This document shows positions 1 to 11,741 of a DNA stretch of 64,000 nucleotides, in pieces. Position 1 is the first letter of the stretch; each line of letters starts with the position of its first letter. The stretch spans positions 542,346 through 606,345 of the forward strand of contig VYZB01000040.1 in assembly GCA_013397455.1 (NCBI GenBank), written 5' to 3'. This stretch comes from Crotophaga sulcirostris. Its lineage: Eukaryota; Chordata; Aves; Cuculiformes; Crotophagidae. Under the pieces are notes generated by a model. The model was not told the DNA's origin. It made no database searches and saw only the letters and a list, made by a program, of their open reading frames with translations. A program made the position numbers and the translations under genes.

Positions 1-1712
1 GGGCTTCCTACCTCTTGCAGTGTTTTACTTGTACATGGTCAACCCATTCTGCGGCAGATCCTTCCCAAGCACAGTGATCTCCAAGGACTTCATGGGTTCA
101 CAATAGAGGTGCAATGGTCATACTCACTGTGTTCAATAAAAGGGTTGAAGAAGGTTTCCTTTGGCTGAGAAACCACGAATCCTTCTTGAGATACAACTCA
201 GCTACAGGCAAGTGTTGCCCTTTGACCCTTTCCTCAGTGCACTAGGATCAATTAAATTCTGGCTTTGGGAAGTAATTTGTGCTGTTTGCTAGGTCACTGC
301 AGTGATGAGAAAAGATTGAACTCCTCCATGGATGCTCTTCAAAACAGAAACATCCTGATGAAAGAATTATGCCCTGCTGCTCACAGAGGAGATCATCGGG
401 GAAGAGAACTTCACCAGATCTTCCATCTCTCTTCTCTGCATGAGTGACCAAAATGAACAAAATTCATGGCTTAAAGAAACTTGGCACTACCTCTTTGCCA
501 CCAAGGAGGGAAGCCAGGAGCTCCTTGATGTATTGTTTTCACCTCTGGTTGTACACCTAAAAGAGTTGAGGACATTAGAAAGCATTTAGATTACTTTTTC
601 CCCATCTTCCCCGAAGAAGTGCATACACAAGGTGCAAGATCTATGGATGGACAGGAGTAGTTGCTAAGAGATAATTGCGATGTTAAGAGATGCTAACCTC
701 ATACATTACACATGGACTGATGCCTACTTAGGAAACATGTGCCCAAACTGACTGCTCTACTCTTAGCTGTGAGAGCACCTTTGATAAAATACCAGGCATG
801 GCTCAGCTGGTGAGCTGCTGTTCCCTTTCTAAGGTGGGAAATCTGTTGGGCTGCTTCTACGATTCTCTTGAAACTCCATAAAAAATAACAGACAAGACTA
901 ATGGAGAAAAGTTCAAATAATAATTTATACATGCCTCTCATTAATCAGACCACAGAGACTTTTTGAAGAGTTGGTCCTGAAATGTAATGTCAGAGAGACT
1001 GTCACGTCGTGGTGCATCAAGTCGAGAAGCAAAAGCTTTTAAATAAAGCCCTCTTAAGAGATCATAATCATGTCATGGTGGCCTAAGTAGTCCTTGTCTA
1101 GCAGCTAACAGTAATTTATCTGGAAGATGATCATGACTCACATTGATTATAGGATTCACAACTTTCAGGGATGTGAGCAATCACAGCGGATAAGGTACTG
1201 CAGCTACCAGACAGTATAAGTCTGGGGATTTTCTGTAGACCCTGAGTCATGCTTGGTTTTCACAAAATAATCTGTCCTTTGAGTTCTTTGTTGTGGCACT
1301 AGCTCTTGGGTGAGGAAGTTTTTGCCTTGTTTTTTCTTTTCCTTAAAATTTCCTTTCCTTCAACTGACCCTGAACTGGACTTCAGCACAGATTCGTCCCT
1401 ACTTGGCACTATTGCCAGGCACTTAAAACCCTGCAAGAGAACATTAAAATACATTGGAGTTGCTAGGCTTTACATGACATCCCTCTTTTACATTGGACTA
1501 TGGACACCAAGGTGGCCACCAATTTCTGTGATTTTCTCCTGTTTTCAGACTATTGCAGAGCCTGAAGGATCCAGCTAAACTCCCTCACTTCTCATATATG
1601 AAGACAGCAAAATCTTCACTGCTTTTCTTTCACCCCCTTCCTTCCTTGCATCCTTCTTACGACACTTGAGCTTAAATCAAATGCGCAGCTATAAGCAATG
1701 GCAAATTATTAA
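1..1712. other. unique non-coding sequence
   Basis: No repeat family, exon or RNA gene is recognisable here. The longest open frame (1306-1578, plus, 90 codons) has no domain, low-complexity bias or family resemblance that I can see, and frames of this size are expected by chance in AT-rich DNA. It is read as intergenic or intronic sequence. Confidence 0.6.
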
Positions 1713-1785
1713 TAGAATCATAGAATCATTTGGCTGGAAAAGATCTTTGAGATCAAGTCCAACCGTACCTGCCCACTATAGGACA
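1713..1785 (-). mobile_element. CR1: old CR1 LINE 3' end fragment
   Basis: On the plus strand the stretch begins with two copies of the octamer CATAGAAT, which is the complement of the classic avian CR1 tail ATTCTATG. It continues with a diverged form of the conserved CR1 3' segment (tggaaaagatctttgagatc, then aagtccaacc). Only about 70 bases survive, so the copy is strongly 5'-truncated. CR1 is a non-LTR retrotransposon copied by target-primed reverse transcription, and truncation is its normal state. The divergence suggests an old insertion. Confidence 0.85.
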
Positions 1786-4700
1786 AACGATTATGTAGCA
1801 ATGTATAAGAAATTATGAGGTTGCCTGAGAGATTATTTCAAATATCACTGGTTGATTCATGGCTAGTAAAATCAAATTTTGAGCGTATTTTGAACTAGCA
1901 CCAATGCTTTTAAATTTTAATAAAAAAAAAGGCAAACTCTTTCTGCATTGTTTCCTTGACCTCTCTCAATCTGGATCACTAAATATCTTTAAACATCCAA
2001 TGGAATCTGAATAAGTCTGATGTTGTGCAATAATCCAAGATCAATCAACATAAATAAACCAGTTTATCCCAGATGAGGCCTGGAAAGACATTTACCTGAA
2101 GAATGTGGAACATTTGCATTTCAAATGCGATGTTTTCCAAGGTTCTTTGGCTTGAGAATTTAAACCAAGAATTACTGACACCTAGCATTATTTGAAGTAA
2201 TTAAAAAGCCTATGAAAGGCAATATAAATAATCCCATACACTTTGACTCAACCACTTTTGTTTTTTTAAGTGTGCTTATTATCTTGGCATAAAATGTAAA
2301 TAAAACAAAACAAAAACTAAGTGAAGTTTACTTCTTTTTTTTTTCACTTTAACATAAACTCCCAGACTTCAATCTTCCTAGCATTTCTGCATGCACTTAT
2401 CTGTAAACACATGAATAATCCTCTTTATTTCAGTAGCAACACTCATCTGCTTAAACTAAGCTTTAAAGACTTTCCATAGAAGCCATTTTTAAACACATTT
2501 CAAAAGTTTTGTTGTGAGCAATGTAATTTACGTTTATTTATAAGGGAATTGTATTGCTTCTCTCAGAGAGGAAGCTGGTTCTCTGTACTCTAGAGAAAAT
2601 AGTTAATGTACGTATTGATTTATTTATTTTAGAATGCTCTGTTGCCACCCAGCAAACCAGGAAAAATTTCAAAGTTGGCAGTTTCAACCAGAAATCCAGA
2701 GAGAAAAGATGTGGAGATATTCCCAAACAGACATGGAATGCCAAAAAGAACTCAGCTAGTGGTGTTTTGGACCAGGGAAAAATCAGCTTAAGTCAGATTC
2801 AAAACAGGTTGCTGATCTGTTTCTCCAGTCTACTTTACAATGAAATGAAATCCAATCCCACACCGGGTAAAAGTGAGGTTTGTCCCAGTTAACAGCAATG
2901 AACTGAATAACGGAATCAGGTTCTGCACGAATGTGATTGCCCCTTTTCAGCAATATAAAGAAGGTACCTTCAAAGTATTAAACTATCAAACGATTTATAA
3001 CATCATGCAAATTTATGTGAGATGGGGATTTGGCTCTTAAAATCATTCTAGCTTGCATGCAGTAAAATCACACGGTACATCCAAAGTTCAACACACTCTG
3101 ACAGTGCATCCAAAGTGTCTACTTGATCTACGGGTTGAACCATTCACAGTCAGGGGACTGGGTCCATAAACCTGGACTAAATTAATTCAACTGAGATCAC
3201 CTCCCTTTGCCTTTTTCATATGTTTTTACCTAAAGAGCTAGGATTTTAGCACAACAGTGGGACCTCTCTTGCATTATGACATTATGCAAGTAATTCCCAT
3301 TCAAATAGCTTTGTAAGCACAAACAGCAATCAGAGGATCCCCAGGTGAATGTGATGCTGCCCTGCCAGGATCCACAACACTGAGGATTCCTGATCACGAG
3401 CAACAGACCAAAACAATGAAAAACATCCTTGCGTGAGATAGAAAACCAGTCAACCAGCTGAAAACTTTTCCCATTTCTCTTTCCTTATACCAGGAGATCT
3501 CCAAATGTGAGTGTCCCAAGAACTGCTTCCAGTACAGATAGCTTGGCAACGAATAATTTTGTTGGAGGTACCACATGCTCCTCACAAAGCTCCTCTTACA
3601 ATGGTGCCCAGCTTCACCTTCCACTGGGATGTGGCTGTACAATGAGGGATGGGTGCTTTGAACAATGGTTTTCCACCGTTTTTTGTTTGCACACTCATAT
3701 ATTTGTTTCAAGGGATATGCACAACAATATGGGGAAAATTCAAGATGATTGATAGGAGACTGGCTTTTCTAAGTACTTGTCAAGGGTCCTGGAACTGTCA
3801 GCTAAAAAGTTCGATCCAAGAGAAATGTATGTTAACAACCTCACCTGTAGAGGTTTGTCCAATGACGGTAAGTTTTCTTCTTCATGTCAGTCTTCAATAT
3901 AAAGGTCCAGAAAGTCACCTCTATTTCATAGGCTTGTTTTCCTAGCTATTAGGGCAATGGTCATACTTCAATTTCTTTTCTTTATTAAAAAATAAATAAT
4001 TCCTAAATGCTTATTAATATGACAATTGAAGCCATATGGGCTTTCATGAGAAATATTTATTCACTTCCTCTCTCATTTTTTGGTTTTAATAGAATAGAGA
4101 GAGATAAAAAGCTGGAGAGAAAAAAATTATATTCTCAAAAATTGCATGTGGTTAACATCAAAACATTTTAATTGAACTTCACATTACAAAAATCCAGATG
4201 GTACATGTTCTGTTCAAGCCTCAGGGGACTGCAACATGCTACCATGTTCAAGATACATCATCCCTTTACTCTTCTCTGCTGTACAGAGAACTTTCAGTTG
4301 AGATACCACAGGCTGACAAAAATCTGTATTTTAATACCCCTTGGGGATTCAGTGAGATTTCAGGGAGCTCTTGGGGGATTTGAGACTATCATCCCTCCTT
4401 TCTTATGGACTGGATTTCTAAAATCACTGGTTTTCACTTTCTGGGATGATGCAAGGGAAGCAGTGGAAGCAAAGCAGATGTGTGAACTTCAGCTGGAATG
4501 AATCAGTTCCATAAACACATCTCATGCGGAACTGGCCTCAGATTTACAGCAGCTCAGGACCTAGCCACTGAGATGGTCAAGTAGTTGTGTATTCACACTA
4601 GTTCTGTTTCAGACTTTCACCTTTAAAACATAATTTTATAGACCTATTGCATCTTGGTATCACCCTGCTCCCAGTACCACACGTTGGTGCACCCAAACGT

Positions 4701-7700
4701 AAATCTGCCTCTCTACTCTCTGGTTGTGATGAAGCACACCAGTGCGCCTGGTGCTGTGACATCACATTTTTTCTGGATGCCAGCAGTGACCTCCCAAGCA
4801 AAGAATGACCTACTAGACCTGCCATGGCTTGTGCAGACGTGCACTACTTTAGTTGAAGTTTATATGGCAAAACTGGTAACAATTCATTTACATTAGGTAG
4901 TAGTTCCACTTACATGAACATCACTGCCTTTGTTTCAGAGATTATTCTCAAATTAAATCAAATCTGGATGTGCTGGAATTTCAGGTGGCCCCAAACACTC
5001 CTCAGGAGACAACTATCTCCCAGAGATTTCCTTATCTGCTCCTTAAACACAAATTTTTATGCCCTGAGACAAAAGACAGGCCATAAAATGCAAGTTCCTG
5101 ACTCCCTGGGAGGAGAATGGAAGTAGGCAAAAGGTTTGTGATCCCAAACTAATTGGAATAGTATTCAGTGTATTCCTGTCATTTTGCCTTTGCCTATGAT
5201 CAACAACCTTCTGCAAGTTTTAATATTGGTCTACATATAAGACAAACTCCAAGTGCAAGGTTTGGTTCATGTGAACAACATCGGCACCAGATACACTTTG
5301 CTTTTGTAGCTGCCAGCTTGTGTAAGAAGGATCAGAATAATTTAACAAGTGACTGAAAGTGTTGCAACAGCATCGGAATTGGCAGCTTGATGTACAGAGA
5401 GTGATAGGGGGACATTTTAAGTTCCAAATACATTAAGCTCATTAGTTTAGGAGAAAGTTTTATGGTCACAGATCCATATGGAAAAAAAAAAAAAGTGAAA
5501 ATTAAAAAATAACCTGAGACTAAGTCCATTTGTTTTTGACCTTCATCAAGATGAAATTACTGCAAAGATCTACCAAGAAACACGCAATCATGGTTCTTGG
5601 TTTTTACCTCAATGGTATTGAAAGAATCATTCTAAACAAAGCATCTAATAAAATTTAATGCTGCTGCCCTAGCTTGAGCAATATACAAGAAGAGCAGGTT
5701 GAGAGCCTGTACTTTGTCCTTACAGGCTGCTGCTTCCATTAGTTTTAAGGACCTTTCACCTTTGCCTTCTCAATATTTAAATCTTCCACTCTTCTTGCTT
5801 GACATCGCCCACTTATCAACAGTCCAATAAGCAGAGCAGTGAGCTGGGGCAAAGCCCTCTCCTGTGCTTCTGCATACATCCTGCAGTGTTGGGATGAGAA
5901 TATAAAGCACAAAAAAATCAAAGATAAAAAGAAGATGTTGCAAAGGAAAGAAGGGAGAAGAATGGCCTCAGGAGAAGGAAAGTATTTTGTTTTCCGTCTT
6001 TTAGAAAAAACTGGGAAGGAAAGAGAAGAGGGTGGCTAAAGAAGGTTCCAGGTCCTCACTGGGACTTATTGATGTAGGATTCTATGCAGATACTATTTCT
6101 TGTCAAAAAGGACTGGCTGTGATGACAGCAATCCAGTATGGGAGATGTTTGGGATAGCTGGACTGAGAGGGGAAGCTGGGACAGAGGAACTTGAATGTCA
6201 CACCTTTTAATGTCAGAAGATGGATTAGATAAATGATGTCAAATTTAAAAAAATAAATGTTAAATCATGTTAAAATATGTTAATATTAAAATATTAAATA
6301 TTAAAATATTAAAATAAAGGTCTGATCATAATCATGATTGTAAGGTGACAGAGCTGCCATGGCTTTACAAACTGGCATTCTTCATCCAAACCATCATCCT
6401 GGTCCCTTTGTACAAGACAAATGTACAGCATATTGATTTAGCTTTGCTCACAGGGAAAGAGGGTTAACTCGAGTCACATTATTCCACATGGCACATGGCA
6501 AATGACTGCAGCTCAGTGAAGCACAGTAACCCATGATAAACCACTCTCTGTTCTCGGACATGTGCTGGGCCATGCAATAATGGTCTGAGTCCTCATCACT
6601 GAGCCACTTAGAGCTGAGCAGGGAAAAGCACAAGAGGCAGAAACGGATGTTCTTAAAGTGGAAAGGAAAGAGATGGATTAAGTAACGTCACAACTTTTTC
6701 CAGTGCTCAGTCTTGAAAACCTGCAAGTGCCGTTAAGACCAGTTTAATTCTCAGAGTAAACCCACAGAGACCACTGCCATTCCCAGCATTTGATCACAAC
6801 AGTTTGCTTTGCGTTGCAGGGATTTTAGGATTCTAAGATTCCCGTGGGCCTCGGAACAAGCTGTTGGTTAGCCACATGGAGATACATGATATTTGCTTAA
6901 GACTTTGCTAATACTAGTACCCTACTCTGTTAGCTGGTTTTCTGCTACACCTGACTCTCCTGTATGATCTGGGAGCTGTCAAAGGGTTTTCTACTTACTT
7001 ATGTTAGTGTTATCTTGGATAAACTATTGATATTTGCCTGATTGTTGTGCATCAGTAATCACCTTATCTGTTCAAGTATCAGCTTTACAATCCGGTACCA
7101 ATAGGTGGATCAAGACACTTAACCCACACACAGCTCATGCCCTATGGGTTGTTGACATCCACGTCAGAGTGTTAGAGTTAAAATTTACACACTAGAAAAG
7201 AGCACCCCTCACAGTTCATTTAAAAAGAAAAAGACACCAAAGAAACCACAAAGGATAAAATTGCACATCTTTATAAGCTTAACATTTATCATCCTGTTTG
7301 TTTTCCCTTCTCTATCCTGTTTTTCCCATCTGGTTTGCTACCACTATTTATGTCATTTTAACAACCACCCTCCACCCTCTCTGCACTGCATAGATTTTCA
7401 AACTCAAAATAAAAACAAACCCCCACTGTAAAGCACACAGAAAATTGTCCCAGCAGTCCCAGGACTCCCCAAGCCAAGGAGCACTCTGTCAAAAGGCAGG
7501 CACCATATGGAGCATCTTTATTGCTCTCAGTGCTGCAGTCTCAGCAGTCTTTCCTGCTGTCGCCAAAAGGATGGGGGCTTGGAAAATGTGAGCTGTTCCC
7601 ATATTTATTGTCCCTCTACATAAATGCACACCCATGTGTAGGTTCAAGTCTAAATGCATGCTTTAGGTGAGGGTAACAGCAGCAGCAGGACTGCAGAGGA

Positions 7701-8741
7701 GCCACTACCAGGACAAGGCATTCTGCTCAGATAATCAGAATGAAAGGCTTGATTGGTAACACTGCAAGGCAGGCTGCTTATTTGGTACAAACTGCCTGAT
7801 GAGTGAAAGCCAAAAATATCCCAGTTATTAATAATAATGAATCACAGCGAGAAAAGTGAGAGGGCACAGGCTTCTCAGCGATTTGCACGAGTTGCACTTG
7901 CTACCAGTGAGGAAGAAATTAGCAGAAAGTTAGGGGAAACAGGAAAAGGAAAGGGAGAGACAGACACCGCAAATGGATTTTAAAGGCTTTAACTGAGGGA
8001 CTGGTGCCATAATGAGCTTTGTTTCCCTGGGTCTGACCAGTCAGCTGGACTAGAGCATATCTGTGACATAATTAGTTGCATCATCATCTTTATTTTCCTC
8101 CCACTTTGTTGCCAAAACACTGCTAAGTCCTGAGGCCAGGCCTTCTTAGTCAAAGTGTTGGATTTTCTGCATGGTCTGAGCTGAGCACGTGTGAGCCTGG
8201 CTGGCACACTTATTTCCAAGAGCTGAAGGAACTGCTCAAGGGACCTGCAGAAGCTACAGGGACCCAAACTCAGCCCTAGAAGATGAAAGGATGCCACTGA
8301 AACTGTAGAAGAAACCAGAGGACACACAGGCATCCAGGGGCTGCGAGACACCTGAAGTCCCCTGGCCAAAGGACAAGTGAGGGGTCAGGATTTGCTGTGG
8401 GTCCCTGTGTCACACAGAAGATGATGGGAATCCAGCTTCCCTCCCCCTCCACCGCCACCTTGCCCCCGTTCACTGGCTTTTTTCACTGTGAAAGTCATTT
8501 AAAAAGAAGGAAGTTCATCTTGCCCTTCTCCACAGGGCTGTCCTGAGTCTAAAATCCGTCAGTGAGGTCAAGGCACTTGGGGTCAGGCCCATGCGGTGCC
8601 TGGGGAGCTGTGTCTGACTGCAAGTGACAGGAATGAGCAGCCTGCTGTGCTTTTAACCCATATAAGCACGTACACAAACACTTGTGGAGATCATTGGCTC
8701 ATAAAAAGAAATTAATCTAAATCACAAGCAACGGCGAATTT
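1786..8741. other. unique, repeat-poor non-coding sequence
   Basis: About 7 kb with no recognised transposon, exon or RNA gene. Open frames reach only 126 codons (7989-8369, minus) and resemble nothing known to me. The only structure noted is an AT-only tract near 6259-6316, listed separately, plus short homopolymer runs such as the A tract near 5480-5493. Confidence 0.55.
6259..6316. repeat. AT-rich decayed tandem repeat
   Basis: The stretch is made almost wholly of A and T. Early blocks read like atgttaaa and later ones are variants of attaaaat, repeating every 7 to 9 bases. It looks like a degenerate minisatellite or simple low-complexity tract. No function is implied. Confidence 0.6.
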
Positions 8742-8895
8742 GGAGTAGCCAACCCTGGAGGTGTTTAAGGGGAAATTGGCTCAGGCACTCAGTGCCATGG
8801 TTTAGATGATGGGTTGGTGTTAGTTCTGGGTTCTAGGTTGGACTCGATGATCTCAAAGGTCCTTTCCAACCTTGTGATACTGTGATACTGTGAAT
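8742..8895 (+). mobile_element. CR1: CR1 LINE 3' fragment, TGTGATAC-tail class
   Basis: The fragment starts in the last codons of ORF2 (ctggaggtgtttaag, then the gaggcactcagtgccatgg motif). It runs through the short 3' UTR (ttggactcgatgatctcaaa, ggtcctttccaaccttg) and ends in two copies of the tail octamer TGTGATAC. The upstream part of the element is missing, as is usual for CR1. At least eight other fragments in this window share this tail octamer and 3' UTR. Confidence 0.95.
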
Positions 8896-11132
8896 TTCCC
8901 ACTACCCAGACTTTCTCCTACTGAGTAACGTCAGACACTCCTGCAAAGTGGCTGTTTCCCAGAAAGTCCTCCTGAGATTTTGCCAAACTCAGCCCCTTCC
9001 TGAGACAATACAAAGTGATATTCAGCTTTCTGAAATGTGCCTTTGTGGGCATGGACTTAAGAGATGAAATAAGAAATGCAGTCCTGAGTGCCACACGTGC
9101 ACAGAGTAAGGGTTTCCAAAGCATCTGGAAAGTGCTATTCATAAAAAGTGCAAGAGATCTGCCAGATCAAGCTATGCCACTTGTGTCATCATACCATGAC
9201 TTAGATGGAAATCATCATCTGGAGTCTGTGTGGTGACTTTTGTGCAATAAAAGTAAAGCCTGTATCTGAGACATTTTCGTTCTTTGCAAATTTATCTTCA
9301 GTGCAGAGTAGGAAGTTACAGACTTTAACATCCAGTTCTTAATAGACCAGAGACACCAGATGTGCTTTGGCCAGCAGTGGATAATCTAAAGGAGACCAGT
9401 GACTGGTAACATTTGGGCAATTCATGTTAGAAAGGATAAAAACACAAAATCTTTAAACAGGCAGGTTCCTCACTGTTGGCCTTTAAGAATGTCCCAGCGA
9501 TGCCTCAGGAGCACAGGCTTGAAAGGACAAAAGTATCATCATGATCAAAGGTGGGAACTTTTCCTTTTTCCCATTTCAATCAGTAAGAAGAAAAAGAAGA
9601 GAAAAAGAACATGACCCACACACACACCAGTTCTTGAGAGGTTTTGCCAAGTTTTAAGGACTTTAAAACTGGAGTGGAACCTATTTTGCTATCCTAGTAG
9701 AGTAGGTGGGCTAACTCTCTCCTCTATATCCTGGCCTTAGTAGACAGCAATACACAATGTTCTTCTCTGGTTTAGCCATTATCTAAGCAAAGACTACATT
9801 TTTGCAGGGTTTTTATGCCTCAATCAAAGCCAACTTTTGTCGCTACATCACTCTGCACTTGTCAGTATAATAAAAATAACTAATGGTCCAACTCATCTAA
9901 CACTGAAGTCAGAGGAAGAACAAGGGAGAAAATTAGATAAAAGACATGAGATATTCCATCTCAGAGTGGTGTTTTATTAGCCTTTGTTCTCATGGTGCAT
10001 CTAAATCCTCACGCGTGAGACCTATGATTACACCCAGTGGGGAAATGCAGATTTATGTTAACATGGAAGAAGAAGACCAAGTTATAATTTGTATCATGTG
10101 GCATAACTACATCAAATAAATGCACACTGTAAAGGACAGTAGGATCTGATCACTTGTTAAAAAGTCTTTACATTGCTACTTTTTAAAACCAAGGAGAGAT
10201 CCATTATTAATGGAGAATAAAGACAAGATCTGAGCAGCTGGTGCATACATAAGCCATTCTGAAATCGTTTCCTAAAACAGGTGAGATGAATTATCCTTTG
10301 GAAGCTGATTTTAGGAACGTTTTTTTAAACCCAAATGTAACACAGGACAGTCATGTGAGCACTCGGGCCACCCACATTCATTCTTGGAAGCTTAATGCTT
10401 GGATTTTTGTGAACGTTAAAAATTGGAGAGGAATCTAAAGTGAATATCATTGAACGGGCATATAAAGTAAGCAGCATTGCAAATTCACAGCTGCAGGCAG
10501 TCAAGATGTAATTTGTGCTAGCATCCAATTAGGAGCCACCATCCAGCTAGAGCATGAACAGCATAATTTCTCTGACAGTCAGCTGCCTGTCTGCAACCTG
10601 TTGTGATCGATGAAGGCAGTCAGTAATGCTCTCTCATCAAAAAGAGGACAATCTTAATGAAGTGCATAGAAAAAAACCCACAACTTTTCTAGCTCTCTTT
10701 ATGTTGGAAATTAGCACTAGCTGATTTGAGAAGAATAAGGTTTATCTCACCTGACAGCCTGTAATAACACCTCCATGGCTTACTGTCAGTCTGCTCCACC
10801 AGTAAAGGTGTTGTCTTGAACTCTTTACAGGAGAGTGAGCTTCCAAAAGGAATTTCCACCCACAAGTCTGAGGTGCCTATATCAGGATGGCTTATCTTCT
10901 GACAGCCTAGAAGAGCATCTTAGCTGCAAGACCTGTTTTCTATGCAGATAGAATAAGGTGAGATGAAACTCACTCCAAAGCAAGACAGAAGCTTCTTGTT
11001 AAAGTAGCACTCGTCTCCTTACACTGCAAAAGTGCTCCAGCTTCAGCATTGCCGAAAAATGACATCAACGACATTTTTCAGGTCGATCTTAACTCTGCCA
11101 GTTGTATCTGAAGAGCACTCCACCCCAAGGTA
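8896..11132. other. unique non-coding sequence
   Basis: No exon, RNA gene or known repeat could be recognised in this 2.2-kb stretch. Open frames are at most 74 codons and without recognisable features. The segment 10530-10720 is compositionally balanced and rich in short motifs, and is discussed as a possible conserved element in the findings. Confidence 0.55.
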
Positions 11133-11219
11133 TTAGGGTTGGTGTTAGTGTTGGGCTATAGGTTGGACTCGATGATCTCAGAGGTCCTTTCCAACCTTGT
11201 AATACTGTGATACTGTGGT
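11133..11219 (+). mobile_element. CR1: CR1 LINE 3' UTR fragment, TGTGATAC-tail class
   Basis: Only the last ~85 bases of the element are present: the GGTGTT/AGTGTT hexamer tract, the taggttggactcgatgatct block, ggtcctttccaaccttg, and the tail octamers. It closely matches the 3' ends at 8800-8895 and 58883-58998. It lies 45 bases from an oppositely oriented CR1, so the two elements point their tails at each other. Confidence 0.93.
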
Positions 11220-11264
11220 TCTCCTTTAAGTAGTACATTGCAACACATTGTAGCACAACCATAA

Positions 11265-11431
11265 ATCATAGAATTATAGAATTGTAGAATCATAGAATTA
11301 CCTGAGTTGGAGGGGATCACAAGGATCATCGAGTCCAACTCCTGTCCCTGCACAGGACAATCCCAACATTCACACCATGTGCCTGAGGGCATTGTCCAAA
11401 TGTTTCTTGAATTCCTTAGGTCTTCAACCAC
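11265..11431 (-). mobile_element. CR1: older CR1 LINE 3' fragment, ATTCTATG-tail class
   Basis: Read on the plus strand it opens with several imperfect CATAGAAT-type octamers. The CR1 block gagttggaggggatcacaag follows, then atcgagtccaactcctgtcc, tgcacaggacaatcccaaca and the segment around gcattgtccaaatgtttctt. This is a different CR1 subfamily from the TGTGATAC-tail copies. Its decayed sequence and longer octamer tail agree with greater age. Confidence 0.92.
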
Positions 11432-11492
11432 CTAAGAATTCCCCAGTTCTGAATTTCTTCATCCTTCTGAAACCAAGAGTGTTATTTTAAAA

Positions 11493-11508
11493 ATATATAT
11501 ATATATAT
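11493..11508. repeat. (AT)8 microsatellite
   Basis: Eight uninterrupted AT dinucleotides inside a longer A/T-only stretch. Such runs are often length-polymorphic. Confidence 0.85.
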
Positions 11509-11727
11509 AAAGTTTTAAAATATGTATAAGCAACTTGGCAGGTGATGTGCATGCATGTGACTCAACAGTCAAAGGCAGATTTGATGATGAAAGGTCATGT
11601 TCATGTGAAAATGATATCACATACTTGGAAGCACCGACACATTTCTGAATGTCTCCAGTTCAGGAAATAATGAAAACAAAATTCACTATGCTCAACAGAA
11701 AAGAACATTGTCCCCTAAGACAAATAC

Positions 11728-11741
11728 TTTTTTTTTTTTTT
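11728..11741. repeat. poly(T) tract, 14 bases
   Basis: Fourteen consecutive T residues. I saw no adjoining retrogene or SINE body on the minus strand that would make this a retroposed poly(A) tail, so it is treated as a simple homopolymer. Confidence 0.85.

Noticed and set aside
3795..3830. tRNA B-box-like word gttcgatcc
   Set aside because: No A box or cloverleaf could be placed at the right distance on either side, so it is a chance match.
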